This document shows positions 37,884 through 46,660 of a DNA stretch of 64,000 nt, piece by piece. The notes beneath the pieces are model-generated. The model worked only from the letters and a program-made list of their open reading frames with translations, did not search any database and was not told where the DNA came from. Both the position numbers and the translations under genes were made by a program. Origin of the DNA: Desulfofarcimen acetoxidans DSM 771 (GTDB lineage Bacteria > Bacillota > Desulfotomaculia > Desulfotomaculales > Desulfofarciminaceae); assembly GCF_000024205.1 (NCBI RefSeq), contig NC_013216.1, positions 310,001 through 374,000 of the forward strand. Direction: 5' to 3'. Within the stretch, counting starts at the first letter, position 1, and each line of letters begins with the position of its first letter.

Positions 37884-38927
37884 ATGATGTATCAAACGGC
37901 GACAATAAAGCGAAGCCTAAAATGCTTTTTCTTTGTTTTTGTTTTTGTATACCTGATAATATTGTTGGGTCCACAAACTCGACTGATATTTAATGCAATT
38001 CAGAAAGAGACTTTTAGCAATTTGCATTTGATTTTTTTTAGCATCATCGTGGAAGCTCTGCCTTTTGTAATATTAGGTGTTATAGGTTCTATGCTTCTTG
38101 AAACATTTGTTTCCCCGGATTTAGTCCGCAGATTATTACCCCGGACCTGGTTATTAGGCATACTTGTTTCCGGATTATTGGGTATTCTGTTTCCGTTTTG
38201 TGAATGTGGTCTTGTGCCTATAGTTCGCCGGCTTATGGAAAAAGGCGTTCCTGCACCTTTGGCTACGGTTTTTCTTTTGACGGTGCCTGTTATAAACCCT
38301 GTGGTTGGAGCAGCAACCCACTTTGCTTTTTTTAACCGGCCGGATTTTATGTACTGGCGGCTCGGAGGAGCATATATTATAGCAATCACTGTTGGTTTTA
38401 TAATTCTTCGTACCTGGAGAGGGAAAAACCCTTTAAAACAAAGCAATTATTATCATTCCTGTGGCTGTGGTTGTGAGTATGGTTATTCATATAAAATTAA
38501 TAGACCTCTTGGAAATCGATTAGTGGGTGCTTTTGAGCATGCGCAGCAAGAATTCTTCAGTATTATGCAATACCTGATCATCGGAGCTTTTTTAGCGTCG
38601 TCCGCTCAAGTATTTTTACCGAGATTGTGGCTGACCGCAGCAGGTTCACACCCTGTCGGCTCTGTCGGTGTAATGATGGGACTGGCTTTTTTCCTGTCAA
38701 TTTGCTCCGGCGCAGACGCATTTGTCGCCAATACCTTTGTAAATATTTTTACACCTGGATCTTTGGTAGCTTTCATGGTTTTTGGTCCAATGGTTGATCT
38801 GAAAAATCTTATGATGATGTTATCAGCCTTTAAAGTGAGATTTGTGGTAAGGTTGGTTTTCTCTGTAACAATACTGGCGCTTACCCTTGGGGTTATGATA
38901 AACAAAATGGGGGTGATAGCCAGATGA
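37884..38927 (+). CDS. YraQ/UPF0718-type permease
   Basis: 347 residues with about eight membrane segments. Family landmarks: FPFCECGLVPIVRRLMEKGVP near residue 110 and the LTVPVINPVVGAATHFAFF repeat; a second similar region is near SICSGADAFVANTF. A cytoplasmic loop holds a cysteine cluster (CGCGCEYG). The function is unproven; such permeases often sit next to DUF1980 proteins and metal genes. Two adjacent in-frame ATGs (37884, 37887) both fit the AAGGAG site. Confidence 0.85.
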   Translation: MMYQTATIKRSLKCFFFVFVFVYLIILLGPQTRLIFNAIQKETFSNLHLIFFSIIVEALPFVILGVIGSMLLETFVSPDLVRRLLPRTWLLGILVSGLLGILFPFCECGLVPIVRRLMEKGVPAPLATVFLLTVPVINPVVGAATHFAFFNRPDFMYWRLGGAYIIAITVGFIILRTWRGKNPLKQSNYYHSCGCGCEYGYSYKINRPLGNRLVGAFEHAQQEFFSIMQYLIIGAFLASSAQVFLPRLWLTAAGSHPVGSVGVMMGLAFFLSICSGADAFVANTFVNIFTPGSLVAFMVFGPMVDLKNLMMMLSAFKVRFVVRLVFSVTILALTLGVMINKMGVIAR

Positions 38928-39730
38928 AGTCTCTTGTTCGTTTACTGGCCCTGTTAATCTTAAACTATACTTTATTAAAACTTTTAAAAACAGAGCAGAT
39001 CACATATTATATAAACCCCCGCTTTATTCCCTTAACAAAGTTTGCGCTGGTATTTTTAATGATTTTATCTTTGTTTACTTTAAATGATTTACTCCGTGCA
39101 TTTAAATCAAAAGAGAATGGTTTTTGGTCCCTAAAAGGTGTTCCCTTTTTATTGCTGCTGGCTGTTTTGACCCCCTTAGCTTTTTCCCCAAAGGTTTTGG
39201 ACAGTTCCATGGCTAACCAGAAGGGTATGATTTCATATCAACAGGGATCTCAAGATCAAGCACAGGATAATAGTATTAATAGAACGAGTACATCGCCAAA
39301 CGAGAACGACCTGCAAAGTGTTCAACAATTAGACGATAGCAGCAGTAAAAATCGAGCGACCCAGACCGGCCCGGTAGCCAGTACTAACGGAGTTTTTCAA
39401 CTTAATGATAACAACTACTATATATTCATAGGTGACCTGTATAATAACAAGGACAAATATATTGGCAAAGAAATTGAGGTCGACGGGTTTATCATGCACA
39501 TAGATCTACTGGGGCCCAATCAGTTTCTGGCGGCTCGTTATTTAATGGCATGTTGTGCAGCAGATGCTTCCGTTATTGGGTTTGCAGTTGAGAGTAAAGC
39601 TCCATATCCTGATAATACATGGGTTAGGGTACGAGGTAAGCTGACAAAAATAGATGATAACGGTCCATATCTAAAGCTGACTAAAATACAACGGATTACG
39701 CAACCTGCTGATCCGTATATTTATCCATAG
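38924..39730 (+). CDS. TIGR03943/DUF1980-family membrane protein
   Basis: 268 residues: two to three N-terminal membrane segments, a polar linker rich in Gln, Asn and Ser (about 105-150), and a C-terminal OB-like domain with the family motif RYLMACCAADASVIGF. It overlaps the YraQ-type permease gene by four bases, the usual pairing for this family, so the two probably form one transport unit. Confidence 0.85.
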   Translation: MKSLVRLLALLILNYTLLKLLKTEQITYYINPRFIPLTKFALVFLMILSLFTLNDLLRAFKSKENGFWSLKGVPFLLLLAVLTPLAFSPKVLDSSMANQKGMISYQQGSQDQAQDNSINRTSTSPNENDLQSVQQLDDSSSKNRATQTGPVASTNGVFQLNDNNYYIFIGDLYNNKDKYIGKEIEVDGFIMHIDLLGPNQFLAARYLMACCAADASVIGFAVESKAPYPDNTWVRVRGKLTKIDDNGPYLKLTKIQRITQPADPYIYP

Positions 39731-39782
39731 CTACAGTAAAAATATGTAATTATTTAGACTTATTGTAAGGAGGGTGAGCTTA

Positions 39783-40784
39783 ATGGGTAAGAAAATTCCT
39801 GTTACTATTATTTCAGGTTTTTTGGGAGCAGGTAAAACAACTTTGATTCAAAAACTGTTGGAGGAATGTTTTCAAGGCGAAAGAATTTTTTTATTGGAAA
39901 ATGAATTTGGACGGGTAGGCATAGATGGTTCTTTACTTTCTCAATATAAAGTGGAGATGAGAGAAATATATTCAGGTTGTATATGTTGTTCCTTGAAGGG
40001 TGATTTTACTAACGCATTGATTGATGCACTGGACAAAGTAAAACCCCAAAGAATTTTAATTGAGCCCACCGGAGTAGGTAAACTTTCAGAAATCATTAGT
40101 GTTTTGGAACAATCCATATTTCAAGATAAATTAGCAATAGACCAGATCATCACGGTAGTTGATGCCCAAAAGTCCCTGAGCTTTCTTAAGAACTTCGGTG
40201 AATTTTTTAAAGACCAAGTGCGTCGTGCCAAAACCCTGATTTTAAGCAAAACACAAAAGGTAGCCTGGCAAGAGGTCCAGACACTGATACAGGAGCTTCG
40301 TATTTTAAATTCGGAGGCCTTATGTGTGACTACTCCCTGGAACCAATTAACCGGAACACAAATTCTCTCCAAGGGCACCTCTTTAGAAAAATATTTAAAT
40401 CTTGTAAATTCACCAGTCTCGGCAAAACCCACGTTTCGTATAAAATTTGGTACCCAGCACAGAAGTGGACACTCCGGTGTAGCCCACACAACAAAAGAAG
40501 CTTTCCAGAGTTGGTCCTGGGAAAGCCCAAAGGTTTTCAAAGAAGCTGCCTTAGAAAAATTATTGTCAAGGCTGGAAAAGGAGACGAGCTTCGGAACGGT
40601 TATACGTGCTAAAGGATTTGTGCCGGGATTGAATGGATGGTTGCATTTCGAATATGTCAGCGGCGATTGGAACATTTCTACCGGGTCCCCGCAGTCTATC
40701 GGACGGGCAGTTGTTATTGGTCAAGGTTTACAAGAGGAACGCTTGAAACATCTCTTTGGAGGCGCGGTTTATGAGGGTTGTTGA
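39783..40784 (+). CDS. CobW/ZNG1-family GTPase (metal chaperone type)
   Basis: 333 residues: Walker A GFLGAGKTT, the metal-binding hallmark GCICCSLKGDF (CxCC), and EPTGVGK switch region, followed by a CobW C-terminal domain. Members in zinc operons hand zinc to essential enzymes under shortage. ATG 39783 after AAGGAGGG is preferred; GTG 39774 is in frame but overlaps the site. It overlaps the next gene by 14 bases. Confidence 0.88.
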   Translation: MGKKIPVTIISGFLGAGKTTLIQKLLEECFQGERIFLLENEFGRVGIDGSLLSQYKVEMREIYSGCICCSLKGDFTNALIDALDKVKPQRILIEPTGVGKLSEIISVLEQSIFQDKLAIDQIITVVDAQKSLSFLKNFGEFFKDQVRRAKTLILSKTQKVAWQEVQTLIQELRILNSEALCVTTPWNQLTGTQILSKGTSLEKYLNLVNSPVSAKPTFRIKFGTQHRSGHSGVAHTTKEAFQSWSWESPKVFKEAALEKLLSRLEKETSFGTVIRAKGFVPGLNGWLHFEYVSGDWNISTGSPQSIGRAVVIGQGLQEERLKHLFGGAVYEGC

Positions 40785-41397
40785 TATAGTTCAGGGTTTT
40801 CTTGACTCCGGTAAAACTACATTAATTGATGTTTTGATTCGAGAGGTATTATCCAATGAAACCATTCTGGTTATCCAAACTGAGTGTGGTGAATGCCAAC
40901 TCCCCGATTATGGCTCACGCGTGAAGGTTGTATCTTGGGATTGGGAAAAGGGGTTTCCCTTGACTGAAATGCGTAAGCTGGTGCTTATGCCTGGTTTTAA
41001 CCGGGTTATCTTTGAAGTAAACGGGATGGCTCCGGTAGAAGAATTGCTTGACAGTCTGGAGGTTATGCAAAGACGGGGCGAAATTACTATTGGCGGACGC
41101 ATGGCTGTTTTTTACGGTCCTATATGGCAAGTGATGGGTAAGCCTATGGAGGATCTTTTTCGCCGTATGGCTTTATCTTCCCAAGGGTTTTGGCTAAGGG
41201 AGGGAAGCAATGATCTTTATAATTTTATTTCGCAGGTTCAACCCAAAGGGTGCAAAACTTCCGGTGGCGAATGGTTATCCTGGTATTACAGTACCGTTGA
41301 TTCTGACCGCTATTTCCCGGTTAAAAAAATAGCTAAGGCGGCGGCAATTGTTGTAGGAATGCTTCTTTTTTATGGATTTCTTTATCTCAAGATTTAA
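40771..41397 (+). CDS. Small CobW-like P-loop protein with C-terminal membrane anchor
   Basis: 208 residues: P-loop GFLDSGKTT at the start (CobW has GFLGAGKTT), a TECGECQLPDYG segment in place of CxCC, and a single hydrophobic C-terminal helix (about 186-206). It lacks the CobW C-terminal domain. Gene overlap with the full CobW gene suggests that both act together, here at the membrane. I do not know a studied member. Confidence 0.75.
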   Translation: MRVVDIVQGFLDSGKTTLIDVLIREVLSNETILVIQTECGECQLPDYGSRVKVVSWDWEKGFPLTEMRKLVLMPGFNRVIFEVNGMAPVEELLDSLEVMQRRGEITIGGRMAVFYGPIWQVMGKPMEDLFRRMALSSQGFWLREGSNDLYNFISQVQPKGCKTSGGEWLSWYYSTVDSDRYFPVKKIAKAAAIVVGMLLFYGFLYLKI

Positions 41398-41659
41398 TAA
41401 AAAACTGAGTAATGTGTGTAAACAGCTTAAAAAATACTGTTGATAAACAGGTAAGGTGTTTTATAAATATAGATAGTAAATATAGCGATAAGTTTGAAGG
41501 AAAAATGTGTGCTTGTCAAAACTTAATAGATGTATTTTTATAAAGCCGGAGCCGATGTTATAACAGGTTCCGGCTTTATAAACTGGCTGGTTTTTGACAA
41601 TTTAGATGGATGCTCGTTAATTCTGCAGAATTAAATATTTTAATCTGTCAGCACTGTTA
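41398..41659 (+). other. Orphan leader-like element D (promoter plus hairpin, no gene behind)
   Basis: TTGATA (41440-41445) and TATAAA (41462-41467) at 16 bases, with spacer AACAGGTAAGGTGTTT, closely match the promoter blocks of leaders A and C. The transcribed part shares 'aaggaaaaatg' and 'aaaacttaata' with leader A. It ends in a TAAAGCCGGA/TCCGGCTTTA hairpin (41541-41578) with only a weak T tract. The next gene is on the other strand, so this may be a small RNA gene or a decayed leader. Confidence 0.45.
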
Positions 41660-42802
41660 CTATTTAACTTCCTCCATTATGCCAAGCTTAATCAAAGGAT
41701 TTACTCCCGCTGCTTGGAGTGCTGTAAGTTCCTCTGCACTGGCAACGTTAAATTGTTTCAATGTTGAAACCATGATTTCCGGCTGATTTACATAATCCAT
41801 CATGGTTAACGCGGTTTTTAGTTTCACAAAAGGACCCGCAGCGTTTTGCACCCCTGCCAATTCACTGGCTTTATCAAAGTCAAAAGCCAGAACCAACCCG
41901 CTTCCGGTATTTGTTTTTGCGTCCCAGCGAATGTATATTCCGGCAACTCCTTTGGCATTGTCAGGAAGCATTTTCTTCTGTTCTTCAGTCAGATCGCTTG
42001 CAAACATACCCTTTTTCCCGACCGTTGCATCATATATTACCTGTAGAGCGTCATCTTTGCACCAGGATGGGACAGCAAAAATTTTATATGATTGTCCTTG
42101 TTGTAAAGGTAAATTCTTATCCAAATATTTACTTATTAAATACCCGCTGTTCACACCCGGGCAGATATGATTATGAAATTGGGCGGCCTGCAAAAAATCA
42201 AAGGTGCATTTGGGGTGTGCCCAAATACTGGCGATGCCTATTAAGCTTGATTCATTTCCACCGAATACTTTGTTATTTATTTTTTCATTCCATTTATCAG
42301 GATTATTATATAAGTCATCTAACTTTATATTTTCTTTGGCAATAATATTAAATATCTGGTTGTCGGCAAGTTTATTAAGTTCATCTACGGATTTATTAAC
42401 AACTGCGCTGTTTACTTGCAGGTAGATAAAATCTCTGGTGTCTTCCTTGAAAAAAGCAAACCAAAGAGGCAGTTCTTTACTGCGGTGAATCATCAATAAA
42501 TTGCTCCCGCCTGTGGTACATCCTGAAGCGGCTATTACACCGTCAATACATTTTTCGGTAGTTTGACCGCTAATAATCGAATAACCGGCATCAGTCATGG
42601 CCAGTACATTAGCATCGCCTTTAGTAAAGGATAACTGCTGCATTGCAATATTTGTCGCTTTGACGCCTAATAAATGCAGGGAGGTTACCTTTCCTTTACC
42701 AACTAAATTTTCTATATCCGCTGTTGTCCCCTGGGCTAAAACAAGGCCCGGGAGAACAAAAAGCATGCACAGCAATACACATACTGCTGTTGTTTTTCTC
42801 AT
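41660..42802 (-). CDS. Secreted FmdE-domain protein
   Basis: 380 residues with a clear signal peptide (cleavage after VLAQG, about residue 24). The FmdE domain hallmark FHNHICPGVNSGYLISKYL is near residues 208-226; it is the metal site of subunit E-like proteins of molybdenum/tungsten formylmethanofuran dehydrogenase. Two further segments (GCTTGGSNLL, CKDDALQVIYD) carry cysteines. Extracytoplasmic FmdE proteins are of unknown role. It is the last gene of the CooC-TrmO-FmdE unit. Confidence 0.82.
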   Translation of the reverse strand: MRKTTAVCVLLCMLFVLPGLVLAQGTTADIENLVGKGKVTSLHLLGVKATNIAMQQLSFTKGDANVLAMTDAGYSIISGQTTEKCIDGVIAASGCTTGGSNLLMIHRSKELPLWFAFFKEDTRDFIYLQVNSAVVNKSVDELNKLADNQIFNIIAKENIKLDDLYNNPDKWNEKINNKVFGGNESSLIGIASIWAHPKCTFDFLQAAQFHNHICPGVNSGYLISKYLDKNLPLQQGQSYKIFAVPSWCKDDALQVIYDATVGKKGMFASDLTEEQKKMLPDNAKGVAGIYIRWDAKTNTGSGLVLAFDFDKASELAGVQNAAGPFVKLKTALTMMDYVNQPEIMVSTLKQFNVASAEELTALQAAGVNPLIKLGIMEEVK

Positions 42803-42844
42803 TGACTCATACTCCTTTCCGATTTAAATAGTATACCTAATCTG

Positions 42845-43297
42845 TTATTGTTTGGCTGACTGTACTGATTCCAGCCATCCTATACACGCGTCTGGAACCA
42901 TATCTACCTTATTGCTGTAAGGTTTTATGTCCAAAAGAGGACTTTGATCCAACGCATCAACGCCCTTAACTTTCAATATATTGTCCTTTACTTCCAATAA
43001 TTGTGCCACACAAACAGCTACCGGATTAGGACGGTTTGGGGAACGACAAGAAAATACACCCCGCGGTTCTTCACCAAAAGGGGTTTTAGCCAGCAGTGTT
43101 TCGCGGTCACTTAAGTGCCCCCAATACAATACGATGATGTGAGATACTGTTTCAATATCTTTTAAACCGGCCATGTATTCCTGATTTATTTCCAGATAAG
43201 AGATATTCTCTTTAAAACGACCCTGAAAAGGCGCCTGGCTTTTTTCCTTATAATCGCTGATTATTCTGCCGATTGGTTTTAAAATATAGTTTACCAT
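42845..43297 (-). CDS. TrmO/TsaA-family protein
   Basis: 150 residues. The family signature GVFSCRSPNRPNPVAVCVAQLL and the following GVDALDQSPLLDIKPY are intact. TrmO methylates N6 of t6A37 in tRNA in Enterobacteria, but many members sit next to metal or cofactor genes and may methylate other compounds. It overlaps the CooC-like gene by seven bases. Confidence 0.85.
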   Translation of the reverse strand: MVNYILKPIGRIISDYKEKSQAPFQGRFKENISYLEINQEYMAGLKDIETVSHIIVLYWGHLSDRETLLAKTPFGEEPRGVFSCRSPNRPNPVAVCVAQLLEVKDNILKVKGVDALDQSPLLDIKPYSNKVDMVPDACIGWLESVQSAKQ

Positions 43298-44070
43298 ATT
43301 TCCCTCTCCAAATATGCCTGAATGTCCTTAACAGCTTCTATCGCTGTATCACCTTCCACCGGAGTGCCGTTTAAACAAGCTTCCGCCACAGCTTGATCAA
43401 ATGGGATAACTCCAATCGGCATAATGCCCCTTTTTTTCAACTCTACCTGCATGGACGGCACAACATTTGGGTTAGCTTTACTGATAACTGCCTGGCAAGG
43501 AATATTTGCCTCACTTGTCATAGCAAATACTTTCTCGGCCAGCAATACGGATTCGAAAGAAGGTTCTATACTAAGCAGAACCATGTCTGCCGCTGCATCA
43601 ATGCCGCGACCCAGGTGCTCAATACCGGCTTCGGTATCTACCAGTACCAGCTGTTTTTCTCCCGGTATCTTAGAAAAAAACTCGCGAGCTACAACACCCA
43701 TCGGGCAAGCGCAACCTTCTTTGACATGGTGCACTTTTCCTACAACCACCATCGATATGTTTTTGCCGTCAGAACTGATGCAATCAGGATCTATTGATTC
43801 TGTACTGCTCAACAATGAAAACTCCACTTCTTTCTGCTGCTGGGACAAAGCTGCTCTTAATTTGCCGCCAACCTCCTTTTTGCCGCCAAGATAATCCAAT
43901 AAGGATTTTTCCGGCATGGGTATGCCAAGCATTCGTGAAAGCCCTAGATTTGATTCATCAGCATCAACTATCAGCACCTGATACCCTTTGTCCGCAGAGA
44001 CTTTCGCCAGAAGAGTTGTCAAAACACTTTTTCCACTACCGCCTTTTCCGCATACGACAATTTTAGGCAT
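43291..44070 (-). CDS. CooC-like MinD/NifH-family ATPase
   Basis: 259 residues with the deviant P-loop GKGGSGKSVLTTLLA at the N-terminus, then DADESNLGLSRMLG and VDTEAGIEHLGRGID, both typical of CooC, the nickel-insertion ATPase of carbon monoxide dehydrogenase. A CACPMG motif near residue 118 matches the CooC metal site pattern. ATG 44070 after AAAGGA is preferred; ATG 44079 is in frame. No CODH gene is in this window, so the client is open. Confidence 0.85.
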   Translation of the reverse strand: MPKIVVCGKGGSGKSVLTTLLAKVSADKGYQVLIVDADESNLGLSRMLGIPMPEKSLLDYLGGKKEVGGKLRAALSQQQKEVEFSLLSSTESIDPDCISSDGKNISMVVVGKVHHVKEGCACPMGVVAREFFSKIPGEKQLVLVDTEAGIEHLGRGIDAAADMVLLSIEPSFESVLLAEKVFAMTSEANIPCQAVISKANPNVVPSMQVELKKRGIMPIGVIPFDQAVAEACLNGTPVEGDTAIEAVKDIQAYLEREIW

Positions 44071-44186
44071 GTAAATCATCCTTTCCCTTTTTGTAATAAT
44101 GTATATTTACTCCTTTTGAGCAAATAATCTTATCTTATCAGTCCAGTTATTAGTTGAAACTGTTCTTTAAAGAGCTAAATGCAAAT

Positions 44187-44321
44187 AAAAAACCATGAAA
44201 GACATTGTCTTATCCCAACAAGACAATGACCTTCATGGTCATTAATTGATCTTTAATCTTTGTAAATTAAGATTTTAAACTAAATTGCAATTATCTTACA
44301 TAAAATACCTTCATGGTATTA
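44187..44321 (-). promoter_or_regulatory. Dual AYGAA-hairpin leader F, upstream of the CooC operon
   Basis: Read on the minus strand: hairpin 1 AATACC-ATGAA-GGTATT (44320-44304), then hairpin 2 AATGACC-ATGAA-GGTCATT (44243-44225, 7 bp). The ACCATGAA of hairpin 2 can instead pair with TTCATGGT (44199-44192) in a long terminator whose inner stem is CATTGTCTT/AAGACAATG, followed by six T. The CooC-like gene starts 117 bases further on. Confidence 0.75.
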
Positions 44322-44618
44322 TGTTATCATATAAATAGTATTCTACATTTTTATAAATAATCCTTTAGCCAATAATAATTTTTTGTTGGTTAAATAAACT
44401 ATGGGTATTTCTCATCCTAGTTCGCATTGATTGCTAATGCTTTTTTGCGGTCCATGATTACTCAGATTCCGTACCCTTGACTTACTGAGTTTAATGATGT
44501 GTGTTTTGCTGCCGCAAAACAGGTTCACGACTTAAAACTCGATCATTTCTTCCAACCAAGCCTGTATAGAGCCTGGATCGGCATGGATAAATAAAAAATT
44601 GGCAGTTGAAGATACGGG
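44322..44618. other. Intergenic region between divergent leaders F and G
   Basis: No complete gene. On the minus strand a frame open from about 44640 to a stop at 44532 reads ...ANFLFIHADPGSIQAWLEEM-IEF, which looks protein-like and may be the end of a decayed gene, but I cannot name the family. The rest is AT-rich. Confidence 0.35.
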
Positions 44619-44776
44619 TTGTCTTTTATTAAGAATTGTTGTAAAATTCTATAATAGAAGCAGCATGAAGCTGCTTCTATTATAGAATTTCTTAGTGTCC
44701 TTAGTGTCAATTGAATATTAATAATTAGACCATGAAGGTTATGTCGCTTTAGCGGTATTTTTTCATGGCCTTTTTT
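44619..44776 (+). promoter_or_regulatory. Dual AYGAA-hairpin leader G, upstream of the second ABC operon
   Basis: Promoter TTGTCT (44619-44624), 17 bases, TAAAAT (44642-44647). Hairpin 1 is a perfect 21-bp inverted repeat with loop ATGAA (arms 44644-44664 and 44670-44690, inner pairs GCAGC/GCTGC); its left arm begins inside the -10 box. Hairpin 2 is ACC-ATGAA-GGT (44729-44739). Its CCATGAA can pair with TTCATGG (44762-44768) in a terminator with inner CGC-TTTA-GCG and a T6 tract. The ABC receptor gene starts at 45018; about 240 bases lie between, without another recognised feature. Confidence 0.78.
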
Positions 44777-45017
44777 ATGTGCTTTTTAAAGATTATGTAA
44801 CTATTCAGCAGGGTGTAGGATGTGCTATGGTTATTCTAAGACAAAATGAAAGCTGCACAAAAACTAATGCTGCAATAAGGCAATAAAAGCATTATGCGCA
44901 TCAAGGGGTTATCAGTTCGGTCCACAGTCCGTCTTAGGGCCGTCCTGTGCGAAGCACGGAACAAGAATCTATGAAGCTGAATACTTACAAGATTATTTTT
45001 GAAGGGGGAAATGTTTT

Positions 45018-46631
45018 GTGGATGCAAAACAAAAATGGCTCAGGCAGTTAATTACACTATTACTTATGCTGGGCCTAACAGTGGTTGTGCTGTCAGGTTG
45101 TGGCACAAACCGGGCTGTCGAGAAAAATGCCGGCGGGTCAGGTGAAGTTGCTGTTTATACTATCGCCGATTCAACGGGTGACTGGGGTTTTCCTTCTCCT
45201 TATACTCACTATAACCGGGGACCTGGCTACGTAAGAATGAGTTTTCTCTTTGACACACTGGTGTGGAAAAACGATCGGGAGTATCTGCCTGGTCTGGCCG
45301 AAAAATGGCAATACCTGACGCAGGAAAATGCTTATTTGTTTAACCTGCAAAAAAATGTTACCTGGCATGACGGGGAAAAATTTACTTCCGGAGATGTGCT
45401 GTTTACGTATAATTATGTTAAAGCCCACCCTTATCAATGGGCCGATGTCGGCATGATTAAGAAAATCGAGGCTTTGGACGATTATACTGTAAAGATGTAT
45501 TTAAACAAACCCTATGCTCCGTTCTTGGATACCGTGGTTGGCAGCATGCCCATTTTGCCCGGGCATATTTGGAAAAATGTGCAAAATCCAATGCAGTTCC
45601 AGAAGGAGGAGGCATTAATCGGGACCGGTCCTTATAAGCTGTTGGATTACAATAAAGAGCAAGGTACATACCTATATGAGGCCTATGATAATTATTACCT
45701 GGGAAAACCCCGGGTGAAGCAGTTAAAGTTCATTAAAATTAGCAATGAAATGGTGGGGAATGCTTTAAAACAGAAACAGGCTGACGCGGCGCAAGTTCCG
45801 CCGGAACTGGCCAGTCAAATGGAAAAAGAAGGATTTAATATTTTAAAAGGTTCTCACGATTCGGTAGTCAAAATACAAATAAACCACCGGAAAGAGCCCC
45901 TGTCCAATAAAGAATTCCGGCAGGCGCTGGCTTATGCCGTAAACCGCCAGGAACTGTTGGATACTACCCTGCGGGGTTATGGTCTGGTAGGCAATCCGGG
46001 CTTGGTGCCGCCGGATAACAGCTGGTATAATCCTCAAGTGGAACAATACTCTTATAACCCGGTCAAAACGGGGGAAATACTTGCCAAACTGGGATATGTT
46101 AAAAAAGGAATGTATTTTGCGAAGGACGGAAAACCGCTGGAACTGGAGCTTTTAATCAGTGGGGCAGGTTCAGCTAATACTCCGGGAGTGCGCCAGGGCG
46201 AAATGATTAAGGAGCAGTTGGAAAAGGCGGGCATAAAGGTAAATTTGCGCAGCCTGGATCCCAAGACACTCGACAGCATGGTGGGAGAATGGAAATTTGA
46301 TCTGGCTTTAATCAGTCACGGCGGAATGGGCGGGGAACCTAAAGTATTAAACACAATGATTACAGATAAAAGCTTTAATAGTGCCAGGTATCTGAAAAGT
46401 GAAGAACTCAACAGTCTTTTGCAGCAGCAATTGGAGAAAATAAACCAGCAGGAGCGTAGAAAACTAATCAATAGAATTCAGGAAATTTATGCTCAGGAAA
46501 TGCCTTCTTTACCTCTTTATTATCCTAGCAGCTATTGGGTTTATGATAATCAGGTGAAACTTTTTTATACTAAACAAGGTATTGGTATCGGCGTTCCAAT
46601 TCCTGCTAACAAAATGTCTTTTGTGAAATAA
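45018..46631 (+). CDS. ABC transporter substrate-binding lipoprotein, paralogue of the one at 28532
   Basis: 537 residues, GTG start after AAGGGGG, lipobox VLSGC (Cys28). The segment GDWGFPSPYTHYNRGPGYVR matches GDWGYPTPYAHYPRGPG of the first receptor, and later segments (IGTGPYKLLDYNKEQGTYLYEA against IGSGPYRLTDYNKEHGTYRFEA) are also alike, so the two are close paralogues and may bind related cargo. Both are behind the same leader type. Confidence 0.88.
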   Translation: MDAKQKWLRQLITLLLMLGLTVVVLSGCGTNRAVEKNAGGSGEVAVYTIADSTGDWGFPSPYTHYNRGPGYVRMSFLFDTLVWKNDREYLPGLAEKWQYLTQENAYLFNLQKNVTWHDGEKFTSGDVLFTYNYVKAHPYQWADVGMIKKIEALDDYTVKMYLNKPYAPFLDTVVGSMPILPGHIWKNVQNPMQFQKEEALIGTGPYKLLDYNKEQGTYLYEAYDNYYLGKPRVKQLKFIKISNEMVGNALKQKQADAAQVPPELASQMEKEGFNILKGSHDSVVKIQINHRKEPLSNKEFRQALAYAVNRQELLDTTLRGYGLVGNPGLVPPDNSWYNPQVEQYSYNPVKTGEILAKLGYVKKGMYFAKDGKPLELELLISGAGSANTPGVRQGEMIKEQLEKAGIKVNLRSLDPKTLDSMVGEWKFDLALISHGGMGGEPKVLNTMITDKSFNSARYLKSEELNSLLQQQLEKINQQERRKLINRIQEIYAQEMPSLPLYYPSSYWVYDNQVKLFYTKQGIGIGVPIPANKMSFVK

Positions 46632-46660
46632 GAAAAAGAACCGGGGAGGAGCGCCAGGCT

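Noticed and set aside
38000-38446. 148-codon minus-strand ORF
   Set aside because: It is antisense to the YraQ-type permease gene; no motif or ribosome site.
40121-40675. 184-codon minus-strand ORF
   Set aside because: It lies fully inside the CobW gene on the other strand and shows no family motif.
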